DNA from: Eonycteris spelaea | Taxonomy: Eukaryota > Chordata > Mammalia > Chiroptera > Pteropodidae | Direction: 5' to 3' | Length of the DNA: 64,000 bases | NCBI GenBank assembly: GCA_003508835.1 | Contig: PUFA01000070.1 | Span: 5,580,001-5,644,000, forward strand | In this document: one piece after another, positions 23,430 to 35,167 of the stretch | Position numbering within the stretch: the stretch's first letter is position 1 | Layout of the letters: each line of letters opens with the position of its first letter | The notes under the pieces: model-generated | Told to the model about the DNA's origin: nothing | Databases searched by the model: none | What the model saw: the letters and a program-made list of their open reading frames with translations, nothing else | Position numbers and translations under genes: made by a program

Positions 23430-23555
23430 TTCAACAATCCACTTATTTTGTAGGAAATCAAAGTCAGTTGAATTGACTTGCTTTGGATTACACAGCTAAG
23501 GGTGGTCATAGGGCTGAAATCCTGGTTTCCTGTGAGCAGTCCCATGGGCTTTTTA
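23430..23555 (-). mobile_element. MIR SINE fragment
   Basis: Antisense MIR: 'attgacttgctttggattac' then 'acagctaagggtggtcatag' and 'gggctgaaatcctggtttcc'. Confidence 0.6.
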
Positions 23556-23639
23556 TTGGTGGACCGTGCTGTAAAAAGGAGTGACATTTGTCACTGTATA
23601 TGACCAGACATCATGTGGTGCAGAATGTGCTTTGTTTAA

Positions 23640-23876
23640 AAGAAGTAGAACATTTAGCAATTTCAGAGCTGTGGTATATGAAGAATTGGATTCAAAAAGT
23701 GTTCTTCTGTTCACTAACAAAGACTTCTAGTAAGTCACTTCTTAACTCTAAGCAACAGTCTCCACAGTCCTCCTCTCACATAACTGTTGTCTGGTTAGAT
23801 TAGGAAAGGTTCTGTGAATGCACCTAGCACAATGTTTTGAACAGAGTATTCAATAAATAAATATTTGTGAAATCTG
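23640..23876 (+). mobile_element. MIR SINE
   Basis: 'gtaagtcacttcttaactct', 'cacctagcacaatgttttga' and 'attcaataaataaatatttg' match the core and tail of MIR. Confidence 0.6.
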
Positions 23877-24029
23877 GGCCCATGTTGTGAATTCATTCAA
23901 TGTATTCTGCCAGTATAATTAAGACATCAAAAAAAAGTTTGCCTCAAATGGTCTTGTCCCCAAATTGTCTAAATAATTTTTGAGCTCTCTGGTTCTTAAT
24001 GCTTATGGAAGTTTAGCCATGATGAATTA

Positions 24030-24110
24030 TAATAGTTAACTTCCTAAGGTCACACTTATGTAACAGAAATTGAACATCCAAGTAGCTGACTCAAGTCTCC
24101 TTAGATAATC
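24030..24110 (-). mobile_element. MIR SINE fragment
   Basis: 'gttaacttcctaaggtcaca' then 'gctgactcaagtctcctta' match antisense MIR. Confidence 0.5.
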
Positions 24111-25669
24111 TATTTGTGATTATGGAACTTAATTTTATTCCTTCGACACTAGTTATTCATTCTACTTCTAGTTATAGAAGGCTAGAGCAGTTTTTTACTC
24201 CCCCTGCCCCCAAACCTTAGTGATACGATAGGCAGATATGACTGCCTGTCTTATTTTGAGGCCAAAGTGACCTCCAAAAGGGGATTGCTTTTAATTGGAT
24301 CTATTTATATTCTTTTTCATTTTGGCTGGGGCACTGACCCATGCCAGGAACACTTCTGCCCAGTGGCCTGCCCCAAATTGATACGGTGCTTGACCTGTTA
24401 CACTCCATTTCCTGAGCTACAATCCTGATAGACTCTATTTCCATAACCCTCAGAACTCTGACATGACAGAGATGACAGACCTTTTCTTTAACAATTGTCT
24501 TCCCCAAAACTAGCTTTCAGTGCACTACTCCATTATGAGCAGTATATTTTTTGTTAGCTATAAAACCATTTTATGCTCCACAGTTATGTGATTGTGAAGT
24601 ATTTCCTTACGGAAGTTCTTTTAAATTCAGGTTGTCATTTTGCCCTTAGACCTGTGCAATGGTGAGTGACTCCAGCTGGAGTTTTCCTTTCCCTCCTCTA
24701 ATTGGTAGGTGTACTCATTTTTTTTTTCCTGTGGCCTTTGGTAACTTTTTAATTAATAGAAAGTAATAGAAGCTTACTGAAATCTTGAGAAAGACCCAGT
24801 TTACATAATGGCCATGTGATTTTATGAATGGACTAAAAGCAGATTTCCATGCTCTGACTTGGGTTGTGGTAGGTCCATATGCCATGGAAAGATGTACAAT
24901 GCATACTGATATACTGTTGAATAAAAAAGGAATTAGAAGAGCACAATCAGCAAAAACTCATTTGACATACATATGCATATACAGTATATAAGTGCAGGTA
25001 AAAATATAAATGGAGATTGAGAAAAAGACCTGGAATAAAACGCACATACTGTTAGAAGTAATAATTTCCATGGGATGCAGTTAAGGAGATTTCTCTTTCT
25101 ACTTTATATATTTCATAATAGTCTAAATATTTGTGATGAATTACTCTTTTAATAACTTTCTGAAATCTGAATAAAATGAGTTTTTAAACATTAGGAATCA
25201 AAAAGAAACTAGAGAAGGTTTAAACAGGCATACGTTGTTCTAACAGGAAGCTTTGCTCTTCTGAATGACACTGGAGAAGAAATGCTGATATTCCTTACGA
25301 ATGCTTCTAAATATTTAAATTTTATTGTCAAACTAAGTTTACCTATTATGGGTCCATCCACTTATTGTATAAAATAATCATTTTTGAACACATGTTCATG
25401 CAATTTAAAGTATTTAGAATTTTTTAGTTAGGCATATTAAAATGTGAATATTTTAGTCTCCTTCAACATTAGTTTATCTACATGTACAGAGGAAAAAATG
25501 GTGGTTAAATATATATTAAATTATAGCTAAATATATACCATATAAACTTATATTGAATAGACTTTTCTTCTTTGGATGGTTTGTGAGGTATTTTATATAT
25601 TTATACAGTTCCACAGGATAGTGTTGTTGCACTGTGCCTTGCCAAAGTAAATATTTTAGATACTTACCG

Positions 25670-25670
<1 letters not shown>
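24111..25670. other. Unassigned AT-rich stretch
   Basis: A minus-strand frame of 68 codons (24301-24507) has no domain I know. Otherwise AT-rich and featureless. Confidence 0.4.

Positions 25671-25718
<48 letters not shown>
25671..25718. repeat. (TG)n microsatellite
   Basis: About 48 bases of uninterrupted TG. Confidence 0.98.
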
Positions 25719-25719
<1 letters not shown>

Positions 25720-25789
25720 ACAGGTATAAGCAGAAGCTTTCTTCAAGTTAGAGTCTGTAAAGAAAAATTTTCTAAAAATTTTCATACTG

Positions 25790-26335
25790 GACACTTGTTA
25801 AAAAGGGCAAGACAGATTTTATTCAAACCACTGTAGCAGGATGGAGAGTCTTCAAAATAGAACCTAACTCAAATCTGAACATAGAAAAGACAGCTGAGGA
25901 TTTATAGCCAACAGGCAGAGTAAGGCAGTCTGTGGATGGAAAATTATAAAGTGGCCCTTGATTAGATCTCAAGGGTAGGGGATTTTTGCTAAATTGACTT
26001 AACAGGATTTTTGCTGATGGGAGGCCAAAACAATCAGATATTAAGGGTAGCAGGATTCTTTGCTAAACCTGGGCTGGCAGGAGAAGGTTGAAGCCAGGGT
26101 GAGAAAAGGCCTCAGAGGAACCTGACTAAAGTGTGCTCCAGGTCTCATAATTGGTGTTCCTGTATCAGGATGGGACCTATCATGATGGCTCCAGAACAGA
26201 GATTTTCACCTCCAGGAACAGAGATATACCTAGTAAGAGGTGCACCTCTTCAAAGACTGCAAGGGTTTCCTATGTCCTTCAGTGCATTTATACCTCTCTC
26301 TACCTGCTTATGAGAGGAAAGTGTCATGTAAGCTT
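25790..26335 (-). mobile_element. Solo LTR-like element, antisense
   Basis: On the minus strand 'ggctataaatcctcagctgt' (a TATA box) precedes 'gtttgaataaaatctgtctt' (an AATAAA signal) by about 90 bases, followed by 'aagtgtccagt'. This is the U3-R-U5 order of an LTR. About 400 bases of U3-like sequence lie at higher coordinates. No gag, pol or env was recognised beside it. The family was not identified. Plus-strand frames at 26131-26476 are incidental. Confidence 0.6.
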
Positions 26336-26414
26336 GCTTGGCCCGTGACAGAAGTTCTGAAAATTGATTCATTCAAGTGTTCCAAGCAAGCTCATCCATT
26401 CCTATGTGTAACAG

Positions 26415-26700
26415 CATATTTCAGAGTGCTAACTCTGCAGCCTGGCTGCCTGGACTCACCCGTGTCTCAGCTCTAACCCCTTGATAGTTCTATGACCTTG
26501 GTCAAGGTACACACTACCCTGTTATTTTGCTGGTAAATAGGTTAATAATGGTAACTATCTCATTATTATGAGTATTAAATGAGTTTAACTGTAAAGCACC
26601 TATGGCCAGAGTAAATCATTACAAGAATTAGATATGTTTACACAAATACTTGCTTTCAATATTATCTTACCTATAGTAAGTGTTCAATAAGTGTTTGCTC
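26415..26700 (+). mobile_element. MIR SINE
   Basis: 'ctctgcagcctggctgcctg', 'gttctatgaccttggtcaag', 'gtaaataggttaataatggt', 'tattaaatgagtttaactgt', and the tail 'gtaagtgttcaataagtgtt' follow a full-length MIR with internal changes. Confidence 0.8.
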
Positions 26701-27014
26701 TTGAGTACGTAATGCTATTTTTCTCCTAGTGAGTTTTTCTTAGAATCTATTTGGCCTTCTCCAAACCACTTACTAGAACTATCTCTACATCCTCTTTGAC
26801 AATTCTGAGATTATTCTCTTTACCATTTCCAGAAGAAGATCTTATTTATTTTCCATTTTGAGGTATCTAGAGAGCTTTTACAATAGCTAAACTATTTCAT
26901 TATCCTGAGCGAACGATGTGGGAGAACTAGGGTCACTATTTAATTATGGAAATATTGGGTTCTCAGAGCACACATATTTGCTGATTTCAATTTATTTATA
27001 GAAATATATATGCA

Positions 27015-27480
27015 AATTGAATCATATCATTCCCCTACTTTAAATCCTCTGATGCATCTTATTGTTTGTAACTGAAACTAAACTTAAACTCTTTACCATA
27101 GCCTGTAATGTCCTGTATGATTTGAACTCTCTATTTTGCATATTAAACATTTTAATCACCTGCCACATTAGGGCTTTTTACAATTCATTAAATTTGCAAA
27201 TGTCATTTGGCCTTGGAGCCTTTGCATGTGCTGATCTCTCTGTCTGGGATACATTTCCTTCCATTCTCTGTATGAAAGGCTCCCTCTCATTATTTTTGTC
27301 TTAGTTAAAATATAAGTTACTCAGAAATACTGATCCTAACCACTCTCTATCATTCTCTGCATCACTCTCTATTTTATGTCTTGCATGAAGCTTAATTTTA
27401 AAATTTAAATTACTTTATTGGCTTGCTTAATTGTTTGTTCTTTGTATCCATTACTAGAATGTAATTTGCATGGTTCAAAT
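27015..27480 (+). mobile_element. L2 LINE 3' region
   Basis: Sense L2 order: 'catatcattcccctacttta', 'aaactctttaccatagcctg', 'gcctttgcatgtgctgatct', 'tgtctgggatacatttcctt', and the 3' end 'ttactagaatgtaatttgca'. The 80-codon frame here is L2 tail sequence. Confidence 0.8.
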
Positions 27481-28154
27481 GATACATTTTTAATGATTAT
27501 TGATAAATTTTCCCATTTTATATCTTCTTACTTCCTTACACATAATGAAAAGTATGACTTTTTTGAAAATGAATTTCATAAACTTTAATATTGGTGGGAA
27601 AGCTATCATTAAATTTATTTTTGAAACATGTGGAAATTGTTTTCATCACATCAACAAATTCCCTGCCTCGTTGTGAACCCATGAAAAATCTATGCTGTGA
27701 TCAAGAACCGAAACTGACTACTTAGAAAATTACAATAAACCTGTCTATTTTCATCTTCTAGTTTAAGATAAAAGGGGGAAGAGAGTTAAATCAAAGTAAA
27801 CAGAATGTTTACTCTGCTTTCAGTTTTAATAATTACATGGATTATTCACAGTTAAGGTGTTTGACTGATATACACCTTCCTTCCCTATTTTCCATCATCC
27901 TGCATTTAGTTTTCCTTCTATTTTCCCCAAACTTCCTTTTAACTCCCTCATCTATTTTAAATAACTAAATCCATATACATTTCTTTGTACATTGCTGGTA
28001 CTTTCCTCTTCCATTCGTTGATGTGTATTTGGGTTCATTCTCAATTTATATTTGGGCCCTAATTATATTGTTTATATATTTTTTAAAAATCTCCATTTTA
28101 TGGTATCATACAGTTATGTTTGCTTATAATTTCAATAACAATTTTACAAATGTT
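27481..28154. other. Unassigned AT-rich stretch
   Basis: No gene or secure repeat. 27860-28110 could be a very old antisense LINE-1 tail. Confidence 0.35.
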
Positions 28155-28238
28155 TTCTAAGCATCTCCAATGCCAAAGCACTGTGCTATGTACCGTACTC
28201 AAAAAGATAATTTGTTCTCTGTCTCTGTATGATCACAG
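28155..28238 (-). mobile_element. L2 LINE end fragment
   Basis: 'aaagcactgtgctatgtacc' then 'gtactcaaaaagataatttg' resembles the antisense extreme 3' end of L2. Confidence 0.5.
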
Positions 28239-28349
28239 GGCATACAAGAGCTGTCACCACGGCTGTTACTACATTGTAATGAATATCAGTATTTCACCTG
28301 TTCAGCCTTCTTGTTTATGGTATGAGAAAACTCACTATTTTTTTTGTTT

Positions 28350-28690
28350 GTTTTTAGTCCATGTCGTTTGAATGGGACTGATGCTGCCTCCTGGAATGGG
28401 CACATGTCTAAGGCCTGGCCAAAGGAAATAGACTGACCCAAAGATCCAGTTGTTGGGTTAAAAGTAGTCATGTGAGCAGGCCAGGAAGTCAATGTCAATC
28501 TGAAAATTTTGCTAGAGGAACTGGAACATGAGTGCTCTCTCTCCGTAGTTTTCCTACGTAGGTTGGATGCAAGAGAGAGCTGCTACCAGAGAATAAAACC
28601 AACAGAGTCAAATGCAACTTACAGGTCCTGACTTAATTTCTAGCAGCCCTCTTGTACTAGTCTGGCCTGAAGATAGATTTTTCCCTTGAA
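28350..28690 (+). mobile_element. Repeat-like segment, probably an LTR, not assigned
   Basis: The end 'ggcctgaagatagatttttc' then 'cttttcacttatgtgaacca' and 'atacattt' recalls the 3' part of a common mammalian LTR. I cannot name it. Frames here are short and without motifs. Confidence 0.35.
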
Positions 28691-28881
28691 CTTTTCACTT
28701 ATGTGAACCAATACATTTGAACCAATATGTTAAAATTTTAATTTAAGCAAGTTTTCTTTTTAAATTTTGTAATCAAAACAGCTTAGAAAAAATATACATG
28801 GTAACTGTTGAATTCACTTTGAGCCATTATCTCTAGAGGAATGCAGATGAATTGGGAACATACTCAGAGAAGTTACAACTA

Positions 28882-29243
28882 CAGTTGACCTTGAATAACA
28901 TGGGTTTTGCCTGTGTAGGCACACTTATACACAGATTGTTTTCACTAAATATACAGTTGGTTCTCCATATCCCTAGGTTTTGCATCCATGGATGCAACCA
29001 ATTATTGATGGAAAACAGTATTTTCAATCCGTGGTTAGGAATCCACGGATGCAGAAGAACAACTGTATGTATTGATATACATGATTTACATAAGGGATTT
29101 GAGCATCTTAGTATCTGGTATCCTTGAGGGTCCTAGAACCAGTCACTCACGGACACTGAGGGATGACTGGAGAATCAAAATTTGGATGCGGAGTTTAGAC
29201 TGTATAGGGGGATCTAAGCCCTATGTTGTTCAAGGGTAAACTG
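28882..29243 (+). mobile_element. Compound Tigger/MER2-like TcMar transposon, second copy
   Basis: The ends 'cagttgaccttgaataacat' and 'atgttgttcaagggtaaact' plus g are inverted repeats, flanked by TA at 28880-28881 and 29244-29245. Inside, 28954-29065 is a smaller palindromic unit with its own ends ('cagttggttctcc' and 'agaagaacaactg') and its own TA on each side (28952-28953 and 29066-29067). The remaining interior ends in 'cactgagggatgactg' (about 29170), a third Tigger-like terminus. The copy at 21.5 kb shares this plan. No transposase is encoded. Confidence 0.85.
28954..29065. repeat. Nested 112-bp palindromic unit
   Basis: The left half ('gcatccatggatgcaacca') pairs with the right half ('tggttaggaatccacggatg'). 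TA lies on each side, as after insertion of a small TcMar-type element into the larger one. Confidence 0.7.
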
Positions 29244-29245
29244 TA

Positions 29246-30380
29246 TTTTATATGACTGTTTGTAGGAACAGAATGGTCAGTCAAGAAAGAAAGATGGAGA
29301 GAAAACTGACAAGACAAAAACAGGAGTAAACAACCTTGGGAGGCCTAGAGAACATTATAGTAACAGTTACTCATTTCTGCAGAACTATAGAATCAGAAAG
29401 ATGCCCTTACTAATTTTGACAATTAGGAGGCAAAACTCAAATGTAACATAACAGTTAGTCCGCTTTTAATTGTTAATAAAGAGACATTTTAACAGATGCA
29501 TAATAATGGCCAATGGGCTAATTATATTGAAGAGAAACCATACTTGTTCTGTGTGCCTCAAACAGGACAGTTGGGACCAATGACTGGGAGCCTCAGAAAT
29601 GAGACTTCAGTTCCAGATGAGGAAGAATTTTCTAACCCAGTTTTCTGAAGAGTAAATGGACTCTTGAGAAGTGGCTATTTCATCACTAGAGTTTTTCATT
29701 TATATGCCAGATAACTACCAGGTATGAGTGTTGATAGGTGACTTAAGCACATAAAAATAGGTTGACTATGTATTCCTTTCCTATCCTGTCCAATTCTGAG
29801 ATGAAAAGGTTCAAGGGAAATGGTGATTCAGCTTGACTAGGCAGTTATTTTACCTAAGTCATAGAAACTCCTCATTCTTCCAGGAAGAAAACATTCAATG
29901 AACTATATTTTGTATTTCTCTATTGAAATATGTAAGATATGGAGACGTGACCCTCAAAGACATAATGTCATAATAGAATTTTTTTTTAAATATTGAAATG
30001 ACCAGTAAAACAAGACAAAACAAAACAAAATCTTGAAGTACCCTTTACCTGCAGTTCAAAAGGGAGTGAGAATTTGGCCATCTTCCAACTATTTTGGTCA
30101 ATAGAGACTGCTAAACTATAAGATTTGAGTAATTAAGTGATTTGGATTTTTAGATCAATAAAATTAATTATGCAATTAACAAATCCTCACACTCTACATG
30201 TGGATCATTGTTTTTCAATTACTATGTAGCTTTTAATGTGTGAAACTATTTTATAATTAAAATTCTATATTTAATTATTAAAAGTAATAAAGACATGCTC
30301 TTTTATGTGTATAACAGGATAAATGTACACTTCTTGATTTAAATACATGCTTCAACTTTGTAGAGAGAGCACAAGGAGGT
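29246..30380. other. Unassigned stretch
   Basis: Contains an AAAAC-type run at about 30007-30031. No gene or repeat family recognised. Confidence 0.4.
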
Positions 30381-30384
30381 AGCA

Positions 30385-30520
30385 TCATGTTGCGGTTCAG
30401 AGAGTAGATTTGCATTCAAATCTTTGAGTAGTAGCTTTATAGATAAGTGACCTTAAACAGGTTATTAGTTTTCCTCAGCCTCAGTTTTTCATCTATAAAA
30501 TAAAGATAATATGTTCACCA
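30385..30520 (+). mobile_element. MIR SINE fragment
   Basis: 'agtagatttgcattcaaatc', 'ataagtgaccttaaacaggt', 'cctcagcctcagtttttcat', 'ctataaaataaagataatat' match MIR. Confidence 0.75.
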
Positions 30521-30589
30521 AATCTGTCTATATTCTAGTTTTCGAATCTGAATTCATTTTAACACTCTAGATACCTTAGTTTTATACTG

Positions 30590-30850
30590 TGTCTTCACTT
30601 CTTAACTGTTAACTCTTCTTTAAGTCCTATTCATCACTTACGGCTTTGCCAAAAAATTTCCTGACTCCTAATCTTGGCCCCCGTTATATCCATCATACCA
30701 CCCTCACCCATTCCTTTACAGTAATTTTTAAGATTATAATTCTACCTTTTTTCTTGTTAGTATGATTTTAATCTCTCTTTTCTGCCTTTTATATAAAGTC
30801 GTTTTCTCACACTATGCCTAGTGCATAGTAGTCAATAAATATTTGCAAAA
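30590..30850 (+). mobile_element. L2 LINE 3' end
   Basis: 'taagtcctattcatcactta', 'tgccaaaaaatttcctgact' and the terminal 'gcatagtagtcaataaatat' follow the sense L2 3' end. Confidence 0.65.
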
Positions 30851-31084
30851 GAACAGATTTTACAAAAAGTTAGTGAGGAAATGTGCACAAAGCACCTTGA
30901 AACTGTTCTATTATTGTGAGAAACTGCTATTAATTAAAGCTTTGTACCTTCTCTCTTTTGCTTGCCAGAATCTTTTCATAGCAACCTTCAAAACATAAAT
31001 AACAGCTGTAAGTTAATGTCAATACATATTTATAAAAATTTCTGCACAGAACTTATAAAATTATATTTTTAGAGTTAATTATGC

Positions 31085-31194
31085 TTTTATTATTGTACTG
31101 TCTCTGTCTGCCACTAGATTTTAAACTCCTTGAAGACAGTGCCCATGTCTGTCTTATTTCTTGTTATACTACCAGTTCATTTTTACAGTGTCAT
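31085..31194 (+). mobile_element. L2 LINE 3' end fragment
   Basis: 'gccactagattttaaactcc', 'ttgaagacagtgcccatgtc' and 'tgtcttatttcttgttatac' match the sense L2 3' UTR. Confidence 0.75.
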
Positions 31195-31350
31195 TATCCT
31201 AAGAGCAATGAAATTCTTGAAGTATTTCAAGCGGGGGAATGATAATATCTGACTTGATTAGTTAGAGATCACTCTAGCTCCTAGATGGAGACTAGATTAA
31301 TGTGGGTCAAAGTATAAGTGTCCAGAGCAGCTGTGAGGCTATTATACTCT
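31195..31350 (-). mobile_element. L2 LINE fragment, opposite orientation
   Basis: 'ggggaatgataatatctgac', 'agagatcactctagctccta' and 'agctgtgaggctattatact' match antisense L2. It directly abuts the sense L2 end at 31085-31194. Confidence 0.65.
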
Positions 31351-31749
31351 TTTGTGCAAAAAAATTGGACCGATTCAGAATTAGTGAATGGTAATGGAGA
31401 TACAAAGACATAGACAGACCCAAGGCATATTATAGAGGTAGAATTAATGGGGTTGGGGACTTATTAGAAGATGGTAGTAGAGAAATTTATTAGTAGTAGT
31501 AAAAATTACAACTAAATTTAGTTAGATTGTTGGTGGTATATATGTGCCAGGAAGGAAGAGATTAATTACTAAAGTAAAAGTGATACAATACCTCTCCCTA
31601 TAGAGGCATCAGAAATGTGAATCGAATCAGCGCCTGGTTTGTAAATTAGATTTTTGGCAATTTTTACCTCACCCAATATCACTGAGTAGGAAAAAACTTC
31701 AAACTGAAAGAACAGGGCATAATTAAGGGCAAAGTCACTTTGCCCCTGC
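31351..31749. other. Unassigned stretch
   Basis: Includes a short TAG-repeat ('tagtagtagt') at about 31492. No gene seen. Confidence 0.4.
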
Positions 31750-31754
31750 TCCAC

Positions 31755-32035
31755 CTTCCAGCTTTACTGAGGTAAAAATGGTAGATAAAATTGTAAGACA
31801 TTTAAAGTGGAAAATATGACTTGATATATGTGAAAGTACTGTCTTTAAATTAATTAATACACCAATCACCTCACATATTTACCTCTCTTCCTTTCTGGCA
31901 AAAATAGTTCTACTCTTTTAGCACATTTTGATTATACAACCCACTGTTATGAACTATAGTCACCATGTTATAAGTTTGAGCCTCAGAACTTATTCATCTT
32001 ATAACTGAAAGTCTGTACTTTGTTTTCTGTGGAGC
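31755..32035 (-). mobile_element. Old LINE-1 3' end fragment
   Basis: Antisense LINE-1 3' UTR: 'ccagctttactgaggtaaaa', 'gaactatagtcaccatgtta', 'cagaacttattcatcttata', 'actgaaagtctgtactttg'. Confidence 0.8.
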
Positions 32036-32425
32036 AGGGCGGGGCTGTGAATTGGTCAGTAAACAGTTGTTTCCTACTAAACCGCTTGGATATCTCCGTA
32101 TTTCTTTCACTGTGCATGGAAAGATGAGACAAGGGATCGGATCCAGTAGATGTACCTGTGGCCTAAACAATTAGGATGACTGACATGACCAGAGTGAAAA
32201 ATGAGACCAGTGAGGCAATTGACATTGCAGAGACAAGCAGTACTGTGCAAAGAAAATATAACTTGGAACAAAGGAGATGATAAAGAAAAAGAAATAAAGA
32301 ATCCTTGTGTGAAAGTGAGCTCAATTTAGTCAGCACAGCATAAGAAAAACTAAACTCAGTAAAGGTGATTAGAACAAAATATGAAAGAATGTAAGCTAAG
32401 CTCAGCTTGGGGGAAGATGGGAGAA
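32036..32425. other. Unassigned stretch
   Basis: The 109-codon minus-strand frame (32163-32492) is hydrophobic. Its 5' part lies in MIR sequence and it has no known motif, so I do not call it a gene. Confidence 0.4.
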
Positions 32426-32429
32426 GGGC

Positions 32430-32648
32430 TAACATGTATGGACCCCCTATTCTATGATGGGTAGGTACTTGGCTACACGTTATGTGAGCCATCGTGTTTA
32501 TTCTGTTATAATCCTATAAGGTGCCTTTCATTTCTACTTCCATTTTTCAGAAAAAGAAACAGATTCAGCCTAGTTTATCATTTGCTTATGTTCACACGTT
32601 TATCAGTGGCAGAGGCTGGATTGGTTCCCAGATTTATCTCACTTCAGA

Positions 32649-32650
<2 letters not shown>
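32430..32650 (-). mobile_element. MIR SINE
   Basis: Antisense MIR: 'atcctataaggtgcctttca', 'ccatttttcagaaaaagaaa', 'cagtggcagaggctggattg', 'gttcccagatttatc'. It abuts the CT microsatellite. Confidence 0.75.
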
Positions 32651-32720
<70 letters not shown>

Positions 32721-32735
32721 TTCTCTCTGTCTCTC
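32651..32735. repeat. (CT)n polypyrimidine microsatellite
   Basis: About 64 bases of pure CT, then CT-rich imperfect repeats. Plus-strand SL-repeat frames through it (32521-32871 and 32582-32818) are artefacts. Confidence 0.98.
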
Positions 32736-33775
32736 AAAACACATTTGCTACAGTTCCCAAGTCAAAATCTTTCAGGCCCAGGCAGGTAATAAAAATGAGC
32801 AAAACTGGCTGGGTGTGATCATCAGGAGTGGAGGGCACTTTGGTAATCCGGACAGCGTATCCTCTATTTAAAGGAGGAAGCATCCATTTAGCTCCAAGAA
32901 GCACTGCCACAAGGGGATGTGGCCTCAGTGTTGTCAGGTCCTCAAACTTTGTAAGACAAAATGGGAATTTATGTTTTTATGTGAAATCTCTTAATTTGTG
33001 GCTGCTAATTAATTCAATATTTCAGAAAGTTTGACTGGTAAAACAAAACTCCTCTGGAGGCTGAATCGCCTGGTAACTGAGGGGTGGTGACCTTTATGTT
33101 ACACCCTGCTGTTTGGGGCTCACTTGGAAGTTAGCACATGAAAACCTTTGTGACATATGGCTGGAGACTGTCTAAATACATAGGAGTGAAAACATTCTAG
33201 TCACCCAGAACCCAAACAGCTAATAAATGGAAAAGGGAGAATAAGACAAAGGTAAACTCTGCCCCTGACACTGGAGGGATTCTGATTAGAACTGGAATGA
33301 GGTAGACAGTGAGTGCCCCTAGACCAGTGGTCTGTGGGGCTGGCTCATGCCATCTCACAAGATCAAATGTTAAACATCCAGGAATTGTGTTAGCCAGTGT
33401 TAAAGCACATTTAGCTTGAAATTCTCCCAGTTGGGGAGGATTTACACTACAGAATGCTACAAACACAAAAAAATCAGAGTTTTATTTCTCCAGAGAGTTA
33501 GCTTGCCAACACATCACTACTTGTAATTTATGAAAATGTTTGATTATTTACTAAATGAAACCACTTAAAATTTATTTATAATATTATTTGGTTAACCTCT
33601 AATCATCCATTTGTCTCTAAAGTACTAATTTAATAAATCTATTGAGAAATGAATGTGTTGGAGAGCTCAGTTTATCATTTCATATCCATGTTGGTGACTC
33701 TGCAAGGATATGACTGACATCCTGGAAGCAACTATAACAAAAACAGGGAATAATTCATTACACAATTAGTTTTAA
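32736..33775. other. Unassigned stretch
   Basis: An 89-codon minus-strand frame (33197-33466) lacks a recognisable domain. 'ccagtggtctgtggggctgg' near 33324 may belong to an old DNA transposon, but I cannot assign it. Confidence 0.35.
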
Positions 33776-33779
33776 ATAA

Positions 33780-33990
33780 TATTAGCTGAAATTTAGAGAG
33801 CATGGTTCTAAGAGATTTACAAATAACAAACTCAATTTAATCTTCACAACAAACCCATGAGGTAGAAGTTTTAATGTTGTCATTATTTTTTGGTTAGAAA
33901 TTGAAGCACAGAGAAGCAATACAAACAGCAGATGGGACCGTTGTGATCTGAATCATGTACTGTCGCTCCAGAGCCTGCTATACTTCTGTG
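33780..33990 (-). mobile_element. MIR SINE
   Basis: Antisense MIR: 'tcttcacaacaaacccatga', 'ggtagaagttttaatgttgt', 'attgaagcacagagaagcaa', 'tcgctccagagcctgctata'. Confidence 0.8.
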
Positions 33991-35165
33991 TACTATGTAT
34001 ACTGTAAACGATACTATTAAAAATGTTAATGGCTCTGCATATTTTTGATTGAATCAGCCTTTACATAAGTTTATTAACAAGATAGAACAGGAAATAAGGG
34101 TAAAGTAAACAAGCACAGTTCCTGCATTACAGTGGGTGATAAATAAATGCAATTTCTTTCCTTTCCTCTCCTGAAGGCTAAAAACGTTTCACAAAATCAT
34201 TATCTGAACAGAATTGCCAAGTTACATCTCCACAGATGTAATATATCTTAATAAGAAATAAAAATAAAGCAAATTGTCCAAATTTACATAATACAAATAT
34301 TTAAACATTGGGAAACAACTGGGAAATGAAGTCCCTCTTTTTTTTCAATAAAATATTTTCTTAAATGTTCTAATTGGAAAGATATAACCCTGTACTCTTA
34401 CAGTGATTTTCCCCATACTTTTCACCTTTCCTATGAAAGAGAAAGTAAATTATGTAAGTTACCTTTCTCCATAAATTAGTATGGTGGGCCACATAATATC
34501 AGGTGTTATAAATCACATATATTTTTACACTTACTAATGCAGTTACGTGTGAGACATTGAGATGAGAACACATATCCAATTATTATAGGGATTCTGGGAG
34601 GTATAGTTTTGTTTACTTGTACATGTATGTTGTAGACATTTACTTGTAAAGCTTCTCTGTCAAATTGCTATAGATAGATTTTTAATTTCTCAGTGTCCTT
34701 GAATATAAACTTCTTTTCTACTGCTGTAGAAAAACTGTTGTAAATTTATAGTACTAATTTTGTACTCACCAAAAAGTTTGAGGCCCAAGGAAAGAAAATT
34801 TACTGCCCTAATCTGCCAAATAGCCTAAGGTCTAATTTTCTTTTCTTTTTTTTTTCTTAAAATTTTTATTTCATACTAAATAAGAAATTTGATTTTATTT
34901 TCATATCATCTTTGTAATCAAGCTTCCCAGATTTAGTCATATTTAGGGAATTAATCAGTTCTTGCATGAGATGATATGGTACTTGCAAATTATATGGCTG
35001 CAATGTAAATGATCTATATCTATTGAATGCTATGAAAAGGAAACAGCAGCATGACTTCTCCTTTCAGTGGGCTTTGGAAATAAGATTGAAAAATAACTGA
35101 AAAGCAATCTAGGAAATGATTTATAAGTACTGAGTATTGCGGGGGATATAAATTAAAATTTTTAC
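33991..35165. other. Unassigned AT-rich stretch
   Basis: No gene or secure repeat. Mixed T-runs lie at about 34839-34856. Confidence 0.4.
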
Positions 35166-35167
35166 AG

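Noticed and set aside
27062..27304. 80-codon plus-strand frame
   Set aside because: Sits in the L2 3' region, which is non-coding.
32163..32492. 109-codon hydrophobic minus-strand frame
   Set aside because: Part lies in MIR sequence. The hydrophobicity fits AT-rich chance translation and no motif is present.
32521..32871. 116-codon and 78-codon plus-strand frames
   Set aside because: They read through the (CT)n microsatellite as serine-leucine repeats.
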